A stretch of DNA of 64,000 nt. It comes from Hydrotalea flava. GTDB taxonomy: Bacteria > Bacteroidota > Bacteroidia > Chitinophagales > Chitinophagaceae. The stretch's first letter is position 1. Each line of letters starts with the position of its first letter. The translations under genes and the position numbers were made by a program. Location of the stretch: contig NZ_LUHG01000100.1 in assembly GCF_001623405.1 (NCBI RefSeq), forward strand, positions 219,708 to 283,707, read 5' to 3'. This document shows, piece after piece, positions 25,319 to 34,605 of this stretch. The notes under the pieces are model-generated. The model was not told where the DNA came from and did no database searches. It saw only the letters and a list, made by a program, of their open reading frames with translations.

Positions 25319-26363
25319 ATTCAGCAGGAATAAAATATTGAATAAAATCGTTTTGTAAATTTTCTGAACATTGTAATTGCGCTCCAAGTAATTTGGGTGC
25401 GGGTAAGCCACGGTTCATCCACATTGTTGTATTGGTAATTACCCTTGCATCATCCCATAAACCGGCATCAATAAAACACTGCAACAAAGTTGTACCCCCT
25501 TCGACCAAAATGCTTTGAATATTTTTTTCATAACAAGATTGCACAATAGCAGGGATTGCTGATATTGATTGATTCCATTGTATGTATTCAACACTTCCTG
25601 TTGTACGGTTTATTTTTCGATTCCAGATAAGGGTAGGATTTCCATCTGATAAAATATGTAAGCGCTCAGGAAGCTCACAATTGGCATCAATCACCATTCG
25701 CAGAGGTTGCGCACCATTGGGCCAATATCGATTGTTTAAAAGTGGATTATCCTGCAAAGCTGTATTTTTTCCAATAAAAATGGCTGCTTCCTCACTCCGC
25801 CATTTGTGTACCAGTCGATTGGTATAAGCGTTTGTTATGAACAAACGTTCTGTTGAATGATTCGCAGTAAACGCATCGGCGGTTTGTGCCCATTTTAAAA
25901 TAATATAGGGTCTTTTTTTTGTATGAAACGTAAAAAATCGTTTATTTAATTCTTTACACTCCTTTTCCAGAAGGCCGGTAACTACTTCAACCCCTGCTGC
26001 TTTTAATTGATCAATACCCTTACCGTTTACTGCCTCAAAAGGATCAAGGGTACCAATAACTACCCGCGGTATTTTATGCTGTAGAATCAGCAAACTACAT
26101 GGTGGTGTTTTACCAAAATGTGCACAGGGCTCCAATGAAACATATAAAGTAGATTTTGAAATGAGTTGCCGGTTTGCATCAGAAACGCTCTTCATGCAAT
26201 TCACTTCTGCATGCGGGCCACCAAATTGTTGATGATACCCCTCTCCAATTATTTTGTCATTATATACCAAAACAGCACCCACCATTGGGTTAGGTTGGGT
26301 GTACCCAACAGCCATTTTTGCCAATTGAATACAACGTTGCATATAAAACTGATCTCTTTCCAT
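25311..26363 (-). CDS. ribD: Bifunctional riboflavin biosynthesis protein RibD
   Basis: 350 residues. The N-terminal deaminase has the zinc site HAEVN (His and catalytic Glu) and PCAHFGKTPPC (two Cys ligands). The C-terminal half is the NADPH-dependent reductase, with RPYIILKWAQTADAF and the late SILVEGGTTLLQCF motif. It performs steps 2 and 3 of riboflavin synthesis (deamination and side-chain reduction). No other rib genes are in the window. A -7 box TACTTTTG at 26383-26390 serves it, and it is divergent from prmC with only 51 bp between. Confidence 0.94.
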   Translation of the reverse strand: MERDQFYMQRCIQLAKMAVGYTQPNPMVGAVLVYNDKIIGEGYHQQFGGPHAEVNCMKSVSDANRQLISKSTLYVSLEPCAHFGKTPPCSLLILQHKIPRVVIGTLDPFEAVNGKGIDQLKAAGVEVVTGLLEKECKELNKRFFTFHTKKRPYIILKWAQTADAFTANHSTERLFITNAYTNRLVHKWRSEEAAIFIGKNTALQDNPLLNNRYWPNGAQPLRMVIDANCELPERLHILSDGNPTLIWNRKINRTTGSVEYIQWNQSISAIPAIVQSCYEKNIQSILVEGGTTLLQCFIDAGLWDDARVITNTTMWMNRGLPAPKLLGAQLQCSENLQNDFIQYFIPAEYE

Positions 26364-26382
26364 ATTACACCTGCCAATTTTA

Positions 26383-26390
26383 CAAAAGTA
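26383..26390 (-). promoter_or_regulatory. -7 promoter box of ribD
   Basis: TACTTTTG on the minus strand, 19 nt before the ribD ATG. No FMN riboswitch can fit, because the divergent prmC starts 25 bp further on. Confidence 0.45.
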
Positions 26391-26414
26391 GCTGAATTGG
26401 TGCTATTTTGCAGT

Positions 26415-27287
26415 ATGACTATAAAAACTGCATATCAACAACTACTATTGGCTTTGTTTGAATTGTACAATGACAGAGAAGCTGCAAACATTGCCGATAT
26501 GGTCATTGAAGCAATAACCGGTTTCAATAAAATTAACCGGATAGTGCATCCGGAAATAACACTGAATCAGGTACAAAAGGCTATATTGCAGCAATATTCA
26601 GATGAGCTGGCACAATATAAACCAGTTCAATATATACTGAAAAAAGCCTGGTTTTTTGGTTTGCCATTTTTTGTAAATGAATCGGTATTAATTCCAAGGC
26701 CAGAAACAGAAGAACTGGTTGCATGGTTGCTGCAAGAAGCAAAGAATATAGAACTTCCAACTTCAGTTTTAGACATTGGCTGTGGAAGTGGTTGTATAGC
26801 CATTACTATAAAACATCAACGCCCCGATTTCAATGTAACCGGCGTTGACATTAGTGAAAAAGCATTATCAGTTGCTAAGCAGAATGCAGTAATACATCAA
26901 ACTAATATTAATTTTAAAACAATTGATATTTTAAATACCTACAACTGGTCATTATTGGATAGGTATAATTTTATTATCAGTAATCCACCCTATATTGGAT
27001 GGTCAGAAAAAAAATCAATGGCAAAACAAGTGGTTGAATTTGAACCACACGAAGCCTTGTTTGTACCGGATAATGATCCATTGCTATTTTATAAAACAAT
27101 AGCCCAGTTTTCAAAAAACCATTTAAACCCGAATGGTTTGCTTTTTCTGGAAGTGAATGAAAATCTGGCACATGAAACAAAACAGGCATTACAGGAATTG
27201 GGCTATACAACTTTTTTAAGAAAAGATTTGCAGGGTAAAAACAGAATGCTACAAGCAAAGTATAATTTTTTAAATGAAAAAAAATAG
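26415..27287 (+). CDS. prmC: Peptide chain release factor N5-glutamine methyltransferase
   Basis: 290 residues from the ATG at 26415. The open frame continues upstream over ribD, but the family begins here (MTIKTAYQQLLLALFELYND). SAM-binding motif I is LDIGCGSGCIAI, and the catalytic NPPY motif is in ISNPPYIGW. The enzyme methylates the Gln of the GGQ motif in release factors RF1 and RF2. The N-terminal helical domain (1-80) binds the release factor. The ABC transporter ATPase gene begins 21 bp downstream, perhaps on the same transcript. Confidence 0.93.
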   Translation: MTIKTAYQQLLLALFELYNDREAANIADMVIEAITGFNKINRIVHPEITLNQVQKAILQQYSDELAQYKPVQYILKKAWFFGLPFFVNESVLIPRPETEELVAWLLQEAKNIELPTSVLDIGCGSGCIAITIKHQRPDFNVTGVDISEKALSVAKQNAVIHQTNINFKTIDILNTYNWSLLDRYNFIISNPPYIGWSEKKSMAKQVVEFEPHEALFVPDNDPLLFYKTIAQFSKNHLNPNGLLFLEVNENLAHETKQALQELGYTTFLRKDLQGKNRMLQAKYNFLNEKK

Positions 27288-27308
27288 TATATTACTTCAA
27301 ATTACAGT

Positions 27309-28205
27309 ATGGAAAATATTCTCTCCACCGATAATATTTCTAAAAGCTACGGGCCTGTTAAAGCATTGAACAATCTGACTTTTGAGGTTCCGAAAGGAGC
27401 TATTTTTGGCATATTAGGACCCAATGGAAGTGGCAAAACTACTACCCTCAGTATTTTATTGGATGTATTAAAAGCAGACAGTGGACATTATAGTTGGTTC
27501 AACAATAGCACCGACAAGCATTACAGAAAAAAAATTGGTACCTTATTGGAAACGCCCAACTTTTATCATTATTTATCTGCATTTGATAATTTAAAAATTA
27601 CACAAGCCATCAGTAGCCGGGGTAATAAAACAGAAATTGATGCTGTATTAGAAACTGTTCGGTTACAAAGCAGAAAGAACGATAAATTCAGCACATACAG
27701 TTTGGGTATGAAACAACGGTTAGCCATTGCAGCAGCATTATTAGGCAATCCGGATGTATTGGTTTTAGATGAACCCACGAATGGTTTAGACCCGGTTGGA
27801 ATAGCAGAAATAAGAACATTGATAATAGAATTGGGCCAACAGGGAAAAACAATTATTATGGCCAGCCATTTGTTAGATGAGGTAGAAAAGGTTTGTACCC
27901 ATTTCTGCATTTTAAAACAGGGCAATTTATTGGTAAACGGACCGGTAAAAGAAATTTTGAGTAATGAAGATGTTATCATTCTTCGTTCAAGCGATCTCAA
28001 CCAATTAAAGCAGGTTTTATTATCCATCCCAGGATATACGCATTTAACTGAAGAAAAAGATTTTTGTCAAATACACTGTTCTGCAAACGCTATTCTACCG
28101 GAGGATATTAATGCCCATTGTTACAACAAAGGTGTTATTTTATCGCATTTAGAAGTAAAGAAAAAAAGTTTGGAAGAAAAATTCTTTGAATTAACAGGAA
28201 ATTAA
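27309..28205 (+). CDS. ABC transporter ATP-binding protein
   Basis: 298 residues. Walker A is GPNGSGKTTT at about 37-46, the signature is YSLGMKQRLAI, Walker B is VLVLDEPTNGLDP, and the switch His lies in MASHLLDEVE. The C-terminal 80 residues resemble the extra domain of ABC-2 (CcmA/GldA-like) ATPases. With the membrane protein encoded 31 bp downstream it should form an exporter. Substrate unknown. GldA of the gliding machinery belongs to this broad family, but nothing here singles it out. Confidence 0.88.
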   Translation: MENILSTDNISKSYGPVKALNNLTFEVPKGAIFGILGPNGSGKTTTLSILLDVLKADSGHYSWFNNSTDKHYRKKIGTLLETPNFYHYLSAFDNLKITQAISSRGNKTEIDAVLETVRLQSRKNDKFSTYSLGMKQRLAIAAALLGNPDVLVLDEPTNGLDPVGIAEIRTLIIELGQQGKTIIMASHLLDEVEKVCTHFCILKQGNLLVNGPVKEILSNEDVIILRSSDLNQLKQVLLSIPGYTHLTEEKDFCQIHCSANAILPEDINAHCYNKGVILSHLEVKKKSLEEKFFELTGN

Positions 28206-28236
28206 AATTATATTTTAAAAATATTTATACTGCATC

Positions 28237-29064
28237 ATGAAACAACTATTACAAATAGAATGGCTGAAAATAAAAAAATATCCTGCATTCTGGTGGATGC
28301 TGGGCATTGTAACTTTTACTTATCCGGCTATCAATCTACTATTCCACAACGTATACGAAAATATTACCTCCAGAAAAGATATGGCCGGTAATGCTGCAAG
28401 ATTTTTATTAGGCAATCCTTTTGCTTTTCCCGATGCCTGGCATTCTGTTGCTTACTTTTCTTCCTGGTTTTTGCTGGTTCCTGCTATTTTAATTATTATG
28501 CTCATCACCAACGAGTATCAATATAAAACGCACCGGCAAAATATTATTGACGGATGGATTCGGGATGAATTTATTACTGCTAAACTTTTAGATGTATTGA
28601 TTGTGGCTGTAATTGTTACGGTAATGTATACTTTGGTAGCTGCATTTTTAGGATTTTATTATTCTGATGCGGTGGGTCAACACAGATGGAGTGAGGAGCT
28701 GTATTTTATTCCACTTTTTTTCTTAATGACATTTGCACAACTCAGTATTGCATTTTTTACAGGATTTATTATTAAAAAAGCATTTATTGCGTTGGGCATT
28801 TTCTTTTTTTATATGCTCGTTATTGAAAATATAATGAAAGCCTATTTCAGTTTCAAAAGCATACCCATTAATGCCTATTTACCATTTGAATTATCAAACA
28901 GATTGGTACCCAGACCAAACTTTTTAGGAAAAATTGATGAAGCATCCAATCAGGCCTATTTACAAAGTTTATCAGATATTAATTTGCATATTTTGTATAC
29001 ACTAATTTTTACAGGCTTTATCTGGTGGCTTTGTTATAAAACATTCAGGAAGGCAGATTTATAA
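28237..29064 (+). CDS. ABC-2 type transporter permease
   Basis: 275 residues with about six transmembrane segments (near 18-38, 70-90, 110-135, 150-175, 180-200, 245-265) and the start MKQLLQIEWLKIKKYPAFWW, common in ABC-2 permeases. The FLLVPAILIIMLITNEYQYKT stretch (cited here as LITNEYQYKTHRQN) corresponds to the cytoplasmic coupling region. It pairs with the ATPase encoded immediately upstream. Substrate unknown. Confidence 0.82.
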   Translation: MKQLLQIEWLKIKKYPAFWWMLGIVTFTYPAINLLFHNVYENITSRKDMAGNAARFLLGNPFAFPDAWHSVAYFSSWFLLVPAILIIMLITNEYQYKTHRQNIIDGWIRDEFITAKLLDVLIVAVIVTVMYTLVAAFLGFYYSDAVGQHRWSEELYFIPLFFLMTFAQLSIAFFTGFIIKKAFIALGIFFFYMLVIENIMKAYFSFKSIPINAYLPFELSNRLVPRPNFLGKIDEASNQAYLQSLSDINLHILYTLIFTGFIWWLCYKTFRKADL

Positions 29065-29070
29065 ATGTTA

Positions 29071-30006
29071 TTATTCCGAAGCTTTCAATTGTTGTAAGGC
29101 ATGCTCAATTTCCGGATATAAAAATGTAAACCCTGCTGTTCTTATTTTGGTATTGTTAACGGTAGTGCTTTTCAGTACTTCAATGCTCATTTCGCCCATT
29201 ATTATTTTTAAAAGGAATGATGGAACATAAACGGGTATAAACCATTTTCCACGTTGAATTTTGGCTAATGTCAGTGTCAATTTTTTGTTAGTAACAGGTT
29301 GATTGGCTACAGCATTATAAACGCTATTGAGCTGATTATTTTCGAGGGCATTCATAAAAAGCCGGCATAAATCGTCAATATGAATCCAGCTTATCATTTG
29401 GTTTCCGGATCCTAATATGGTGGCAATCCCTCCCCGTAATGGTTGTTTAAATGCCTGAAGTGCACCACCGGTATTACTTAAAACAATACCAATTCTATAT
29501 TTTACCAATCGTATTCCTAAGTTTGAAACAGGTGTAATGCTTTCCTCCCAAAGTCTACAAGTCTCTCCTAAAAAATCCTTTGCTGGCGGTGTACTTTCAA
29601 TAAAGCCGTTTATTTTGCTTGTATCGTTATCCGGACCATACCATCCAATGGCAGATGCACTTACAATTGTTTTAACATTAAAACTATTCATAGTTTGCAA
29701 TGAATGAACAAGCAGTGCACTGCTTTTGGTTCTGCTTTCCTGTATTGCTAATTTTCTTTTAGCCGACCATCGTTTATCTGCAACACCCGCTCCGGCCAAA
29801 TGCACAATGGCATCTGCTGAAGCCAGCGCTTCAAGATCAATCAACTGATTATCTACATCCCACTTTGCATAGGAAAGTGCGTTGTGATGACTATTTTCAG
29901 GCGGATTTCTACTCAGCACAATTACCCTATAACCATTGTTTAGCAGCATAGCAGTTAAATGTTTCCCTACCATTCCTGTGCCACCTGTTATAACGACAGT
30001 TTTCAT
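29071..30006 (-). CDS. TIGR01777-family NAD(P)-dependent epimerase
   Basis: 311 residues of the extended SDR fold. The N-terminal nucleotide-binding motif is ITGGTGMVGKHL; IVHLAGAGVADKRW and SASAIGWYG (active-site region with Tyr in a YxxxG-like context) follow, and the C-terminal part matches DUF1731 (family YfcH/SDR39U1). The substrate is unknown across the family. The gene is convergent with the ABC permease, and the terminator at 30085-30110 separates it from ftsZ upstream. Confidence 0.85.
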   Translation of the reverse strand: MKTVVITGGTGMVGKHLTAMLLNNGYRVIVLSRNPPENSHHNALSYAKWDVDNQLIDLEALASADAIVHLAGAGVADKRWSAKRKLAIQESRTKSSALLVHSLQTMNSFNVKTIVSASAIGWYGPDNDTSKINGFIESTPPAKDFLGETCRLWEESITPVSNLGIRLVKYRIGIVLSNTGGALQAFKQPLRGGIATILGSGNQMISWIHIDDLCRLFMNALENNQLNSVYNAVANQPVTNKKLTLTLAKIQRGKWFIPVYVPSFLLKIIMGEMSIEVLKSTTVNNTKIRTAGFTFLYPEIEHALQQLKASE

Positions 30007-30084
30007 AAAAATGATTTACAATAGTAATTGAATGAATAAAGTTTTTATTTAAACAAGAAAATATATCAATTGTTATCAAAAATA

Positions 30085-30110
30085 AACCCTTCGCTACGAA
30101 ACGAAGGGTT
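30085..30110 (-). terminator. Terminator closing the dcw cluster after ftsZ
   Basis: AACCCTTCG (30085-30093) and CGAAGGGTT (30102-30110) make a perfect 9-bp stem with an 8-nt loop. On the minus strand TTATTTTT follows; on the plus strand ATTTTTTATT follows, so it can work both ways. Confidence 0.85.
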
Positions 30111-30140
30111 ATTTTTTATTCTACCAACTAAACCGAAAAA

Positions 30141-31988
30141 TTAATCAGGTTTTTTACCATCTAAAAAACTGTTCAGACTAGAAATCTGAGTTTTGTTGTT
30201 TTCATCTTTTTCAACTGTTATTTTACTATAAAAGTTTTCTACTGATGCCAATTGGTTATTTCCAAATAATTCCATTTTACGGCGCACATAAGCAGGCACT
30301 GTATCAAATTCATTATTCGGATCATTAGAATTCATGTTATAAGATAAATTTCTTAACCGATGTAAGCGCTCAGTAGCCCTGCGACGTTGTTCTTCTACTT
30401 CATCCAAATCACTATTGTATTGAAACAAAGAAGGCTGCTCAACCTGTGTACGTTCGTGGTAATGGTGTTTTACTTCAGGTTCTTCTTTCTTTTCATTGGT
30501 ATAAAATTGAAGTGGTATTTCTTCTTTCTTAGTTTCTTCTTTTATTTCAGCAGGCTGAACCGGTAAACTATTGCCAGTAACTTCGGGTATTTCCGGTTCA
30601 GCATAAATCTTAAAAGGTTTAGAAAGAATAGAAGGTGTTTCAGCTTTCTCCGCTAATTTCATGCCTGCAATATTTTCCTCAATGGCATTGGGCAGTTCTG
30701 CTTCCATTTTTACTTCCTGCTGAGGAGTTACAGGAGTTGTTATTTCAGTACTCAATTCAAATTGCAAAATCTCAGTTTCACGCACATCTAACACAGCTTC
30801 TCTTTCCACAGGAGTATACATGGAAAATTTAGCAGTATTATTTTCCGTTTCATTTTTAATATGTGGTGCAAATGGATCTGCAATAGCTTTATCATTTGCA
30901 TCAGTAGTATTTGAAGCCGGTTGTACATCTGTATGCTGATGTTCATCCAAACCCAGCGTCATTACAATTTTTTCAGGTTTTGGTGCTTCCATTTTAGGAG
31001 CAGCTTGTTTTTCAAATGGATTTTTATGCTCAAATCCGGTTGCAATCATGGTAATACCAATTTTTTTATCCAAAGTATTATCATAACCCATTCCTACAAT
31101 AACATCGGTATTTTCTCCTGCCTGCAAGCGCAAGTAATTATTAATCACTTCAATTTCATCCATCGTGCATTCATGATCTCCTTCCGCGCTATTGATGTTG
31201 ATTAAAATCCATTTGGCACCTTTAATATCATTGTCATTTAATAAAGGTGAGTTTAATGCTTCTTCAATCGCTCTTTGTGCCCGGTCTTCACCTTCTACCT
31301 CAGCTTTTCCTAAGATAGCAACGCCTCCATTTTTCATAACAGTGCAAACATCTGCAAAGTCAACAATAATATGGCCGCGGCTATTAATAATATCTGTAAT
31401 GCATTTAGCAGCAGTTGCCAACACATTATCAGCTTTACTAAATGCTTCTTTCATTTTTAAATTTCCATATTGCATCCGTAATTTATCATTGCTAATTACA
31501 AGCAATGTGTCTACGTATGGTTTTAATTGCATAATACCTTCTTCCGCCTGAGCCATTCTTCGTGGGCCTTCAAAACCAAAAGGAGTGGTTACAATACCAA
31601 CCGTTAAAATACCTAATTCTTTACATACCTGGGCAACAATGGGGCCACCTCCTGTTCCGGTTCCTCCACCCATACCGGCCGTTATAAATGCCATTTTGGT
31701 ATTTACTTCTAAAATACTTTTAATTTCCTGCAACGATTCTTCTGTTGCTTTTTTTCCAACTTCAGGATTCGCACCTGCACCAAGACCCTGTGTTAAATGT
31801 GGGCCTAGTTGAATTTTATTGGGCACTTTACTTTGTTCAAGCGCTTTGGCATCGGTATTACATATAATAAAATCTACGCCTTCAATGTTTTGTTCATGCA
31901 TGAAGTTTACGGCATTACTACCTCCACCACCAACACCAAGCACTTTGATGATGGATGATTTTTGTTTGGGCAAATCGAAATGAATCAT
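30141..31988 (-). CDS. ftsZ: Cell division protein FtsZ with long C-terminal extension
   Basis: 615 residues. The tubulin-like GTPase core covers 1 to about 320, with the GTP-binding GGGTGTGGG at 107-115 and NTDAKAL at 45-51. The disordered acidic linker (about 330-560) is far longer than in E. coli (total 383). The C-terminal peptide that binds FtsA is PAYVRRKMELF near 565-575, and about 40 more residues follow it, which is uncommon. It forms the division ring. It is the last gene of the dcw cluster, 62 bp after ftsA, and is ended by a strong terminator. Confidence 0.96.
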   Translation of the reverse strand: MIHFDLPKQKSSIIKVLGVGGGGSNAVNFMHEQNIEGVDFIICNTDAKALEQSKVPNKIQLGPHLTQGLGAGANPEVGKKATEESLQEIKSILEVNTKMAFITAGMGGGTGTGGGPIVAQVCKELGILTVGIVTTPFGFEGPRRMAQAEEGIMQLKPYVDTLLVISNDKLRMQYGNLKMKEAFSKADNVLATAAKCITDIINSRGHIIVDFADVCTVMKNGGVAILGKAEVEGEDRAQRAIEEALNSPLLNDNDIKGAKWILININSAEGDHECTMDEIEVINNYLRLQAGENTDVIVGMGYDNTLDKKIGITMIATGFEHKNPFEKQAAPKMEAPKPEKIVMTLGLDEHQHTDVQPASNTTDANDKAIADPFAPHIKNETENNTAKFSMYTPVEREAVLDVRETEILQFELSTEITTPVTPQQEVKMEAELPNAIEENIAGMKLAEKAETPSILSKPFKIYAEPEIPEVTGNSLPVQPAEIKEETKKEEIPLQFYTNEKKEEPEVKHHYHERTQVEQPSLFQYNSDLDEVEEQRRRATERLHRLRNLSYNMNSNDPNNEFDTVPAYVRRKMELFGNNQLASVENFYSKITVEKDENNKTQISSLNSFLDGKKPD

Positions 31989-32050
31989 AACGTACGGTTT
32001 AATAGTTAGTAAGTAGAATAAACGGTATTTACAGGATAGTGGTAAAAAAT

Positions 32051-33481
32051 TTATCTTATAATTTGATCTTCTTCTTCTTTAAACAATTCAATGATGCCAT
32101 TTTTAAACTTATCCCAAAAACGTGCATTCAATTTGGGAGCAGTTCCAATTTTTTCAGTTGGTTGAACCATTGACGTTTCTACAATTTTGGTTTGTTCTTT
32201 TAACTGATGTGGCACCTGAATATGTTTAAATTGTTTTGAAAAATCTTTGGATTTTGATTCGTAATCATTATAACCTTTCAGAATTAACCCCAGGCAGGTT
32301 GCATACATGGGCTGTTTTAATTCTGCAATATGATTGGGTGCCAAATGCTCATTAGGATAACCAATTCGGGCATTTAAACCGGTAATATATTCGGTTAACT
32401 GAATTAAGTGTGTTAACTGAGAACCGCCGCCGGTAAGAATAATACCTCCATTTAAAGCATTATTATCTAAACCAACCTGTTTTAAATGGTAGGTTACAAA
32501 ATCTAAAATTTCACTCATTCTTGCCTGTATAATTTGCGCCAGATTACGCATGCTGATTTCTTTTGCAGGCAAACCTTTTAATCCCGGTATGGTAATATAA
32601 GTATTGGCTTTGGCCTCATCGGCAATAGCACAACCGAATTGAACTTTTAATGCTTCAGCCTGTTGTTTTAATACACCAAGGCCCATCCGTATATCGTTGG
32701 TAATATTTTCACCACCAAACGGAATAACTGCTGTTTGTTTTAAAATACCTTCATAAAAAATTGCCAAATCGCTGGTTCCGCCACCAATATCTAAAATAGC
32801 AACTCCGGCTTCTAAATCAATCTCACTCATTACTGCACTGGCACTGGCCAAAGGCTGCAATACCAGATCTTTTGTATGAAGTCCACTTCTCAATACCGCT
32901 CTGTTAATATTTCTGATGGCATTTTTATCGCCGGTAATAATATGAAAATTAGCTCCGACTTTTACGCCATTGTATCCAACAGGGTCTTTTATATTTTGAA
33001 TGTTATCTACCTTAAAATCCTGAGGAATTACATCAATAATTTCGTCTCCTGCAGGAATAAAAGTTTTCCGTTGATCGGCAATTAGTTGATCAATTTCTTT
33101 TTGCTGAATTTCAATTTCAGGATCCTGGCGTACAATATCACCTCTTGTTTGTAAACTTTTAATATGATAACCGGCAATTCCTACATACACATCTTCAATC
33201 AACAGTTCCGGATTACTTTTGGCACAATTTTCCAAAGCCTGTTGAATAGATTTGATTGCCTGATCAATATTCAGCACCTGGCCATGAAGCACACCATTGC
33301 TGTTGGCTTTTCCAAAACCAAGTATTTCTAATTTACCTTGCTCATTTTTTCTGCCTGCTATCACAGCAATTTTGGTAGTGCCAATATCTAACCCTACAAT
33401 AATTGGCGACTCATTCATTCCAACTATTGCTTCGTTTTGAACAGATGATTGATTCATATTTGGCTTATCTTGTTGCATCAT
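32051..33481 (-). CDS. ftsA: Cell division protein FtsA
   Basis: 476 residues of the actin-like ATPase family. VGLDIGTTKIAVIAGRK is the phosphate-1 loop, VAILDIGGGTSDLAIF the phosphate-2 loop, and GGIILTGGGSQL the adenosine motif. The last 20 residues (KFKNGIIELFKEEEDQ) form an amphipathic helix that would anchor it to the membrane, after a Lys/Gln-rich linker at about 400-450. It tethers FtsZ to the membrane. A second ATG three bases inside the first (33478) is possible. Confidence 0.95.
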   Translation of the reverse strand: MMQQDKPNMNQSSVQNEAIVGMNESPIIVGLDIGTTKIAVIAGRKNEQGKLEILGFGKANSNGVLHGQVLNIDQAIKSIQQALENCAKSNPELLIEDVYVGIAGYHIKSLQTRGDIVRQDPEIEIQQKEIDQLIADQRKTFIPAGDEIIDVIPQDFKVDNIQNIKDPVGYNGVKVGANFHIITGDKNAIRNINRAVLRSGLHTKDLVLQPLASASAVMSEIDLEAGVAILDIGGGTSDLAIFYEGILKQTAVIPFGGENITNDIRMGLGVLKQQAEALKVQFGCAIADEAKANTYITIPGLKGLPAKEISMRNLAQIIQARMSEILDFVTYHLKQVGLDNNALNGGIILTGGGSQLTHLIQLTEYITGLNARIGYPNEHLAPNHIAELKQPMYATCLGLILKGYNDYESKSKDFSKQFKHIQVPHQLKEQTKIVETSMVQPTEKIGTAPKLNARFWDKFKNGIIELFKEEEDQIIR

Positions 33482-33523
33482 ACTGATTTTGTTTTGTATA
33501 GGGTACTTTAAAAATGATAATAT

Positions 33524-34603
33524 TTAATTTTGTTTTTTCATGACTGCTTTGGGCGCTTTTTTATTCTTATTTGAATTCGTTTTTAAACCCAACTTCTGAT
33601 TATCTGATAACGTGTGATTGTTTATTTTATTTTGTTTAAAATTTATTTGTTTTTGCACCTTTTGCTGCTCTTTTTCTACAGGTAGGTTATTCGTTTTATT
33701 CACACTATTTTGTACAGATAAATTATGCTGAACAACTGCAGTATCAGACATCCATGATATAGCAGCGTCTTGTTTAGCTTTTACAGAATCAAGGCCATTA
33801 TTTTTATATTCACTTTTAACAGCTACAACCTGATTGTTAAATCGAAGATCAATTGTTTTATAAGCATTCATGCTTGTACGGGTAAATATCTGTTGATAAA
33901 AAGCATAAAGATTATTAAACTTTTTTTCCAGACTATCAGCTGTACCAAAATTGATTAAATGGCTGCCAACCGTAGGCACCAGTTCAAATTCAGCATTTGA
34001 TTGTATGTTGATTTGTGCAATTTGTGCCATCCAAAAACTATCGGCTTGTATAAAAGATGCCATCCGAACCATTTGCCGTAACAGCAAACTATCTGGTTTA
34101 GAAATTTTAGCTGACATACTGCCGGGATAACCAGTAAACACCGGTACACGAACCGCAAACTTATCACTTTGTGGTAAACGCATTGCCGCACTATCTATAT
34201 AAAATGCATCTTCATTATTACCCAATACCATTGCAACAGGAGTTCGTTCTTTAATTTTTACGTGTAAAATATTTTTATTATCAAAATACAAGGCTGCATT
34301 TTTAACCCATGTATTCTTTTCAACCAGCATTTCAAAACTTTTTAAATAAATACTTTGGAGCGAATGCTGTGTAATTTTTCCATTCGTATTCAATAACGCT
34401 ATAACATCTTTTTCATCTATAAAAACATCCTGAAAATTTTTATCTAATTCAACACTTACGCCATTACACACCTGCTGGTTTTGCCTTTTAATGGCAGCTG
34501 ACAATAAAACAATCATACCCATACCAAAAATTATCCAAAACAGATTGGCAATGCCTTTTCTGCTGAATAATTGTTTGAAACGAATATGAGTAAGTACGGC
34601 CAT
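33524..34603 (-). CDS. ftsQ: Cell division protein FtsQ/DivIB-like with basic C-terminal tail
   Basis: 359 residues. A single transmembrane helix lies at about 20-38 after a basic N-terminus. The periplasmic POTRA-like and beta regions cover about 45-265 (DVFIDEKDVIALLNTNG, then KNILHVKIKERTPVAMV, typical of FtsQ). The last 90 residues (about 270-359) form a Lys/Asn/Gln-rich low-complexity tail without recognised fold. FtsQ links early and late division proteins. Position between murC (2 bp) and ftsA (42 bp) supports the call. Confidence 0.85.
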   Translation of the reverse strand: MAVLTHIRFKQLFSRKGIANLFWIIFGMGMIVLLSAAIKRQNQQVCNGVSVELDKNFQDVFIDEKDVIALLNTNGKITQHSLQSIYLKSFEMLVEKNTWVKNAALYFDNKNILHVKIKERTPVAMVLGNNEDAFYIDSAAMRLPQSDKFAVRVPVFTGYPGSMSAKISKPDSLLLRQMVRMASFIQADSFWMAQIAQINIQSNAEFELVPTVGSHLINFGTADSLEKKFNNLYAFYQQIFTRTSMNAYKTIDLRFNNQVVAVKSEYKNNGLDSVKAKQDAAISWMSDTAVVQHNLSVQNSVNKTNNLPVEKEQQKVQKQINFKQNKINNHTLSDNQKLGLKTNSNKNKKAPKAVMKKQN

Positions 34604-34605
34604 TT

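Noticed and set aside
26166..26414. N-terminal extension of prmC reaching into ribD
   Set aside because: The added 83 codons are antisense to ribD and lack likeness to the family; the ATG at 26415 gives the normal N-terminus.
26364..26414. Possible FMN riboswitch in front of ribD
   Set aside because: Only 51 bp separate ribD and prmC; the conserved RFN element needs far more and its motifs are absent.
31192..31551. Plus-strand open frames antisense to ftsZ and other dcw genes
   Set aside because: They follow from the codon bias of the genuine minus-strand genes and have no start signals or family likeness.
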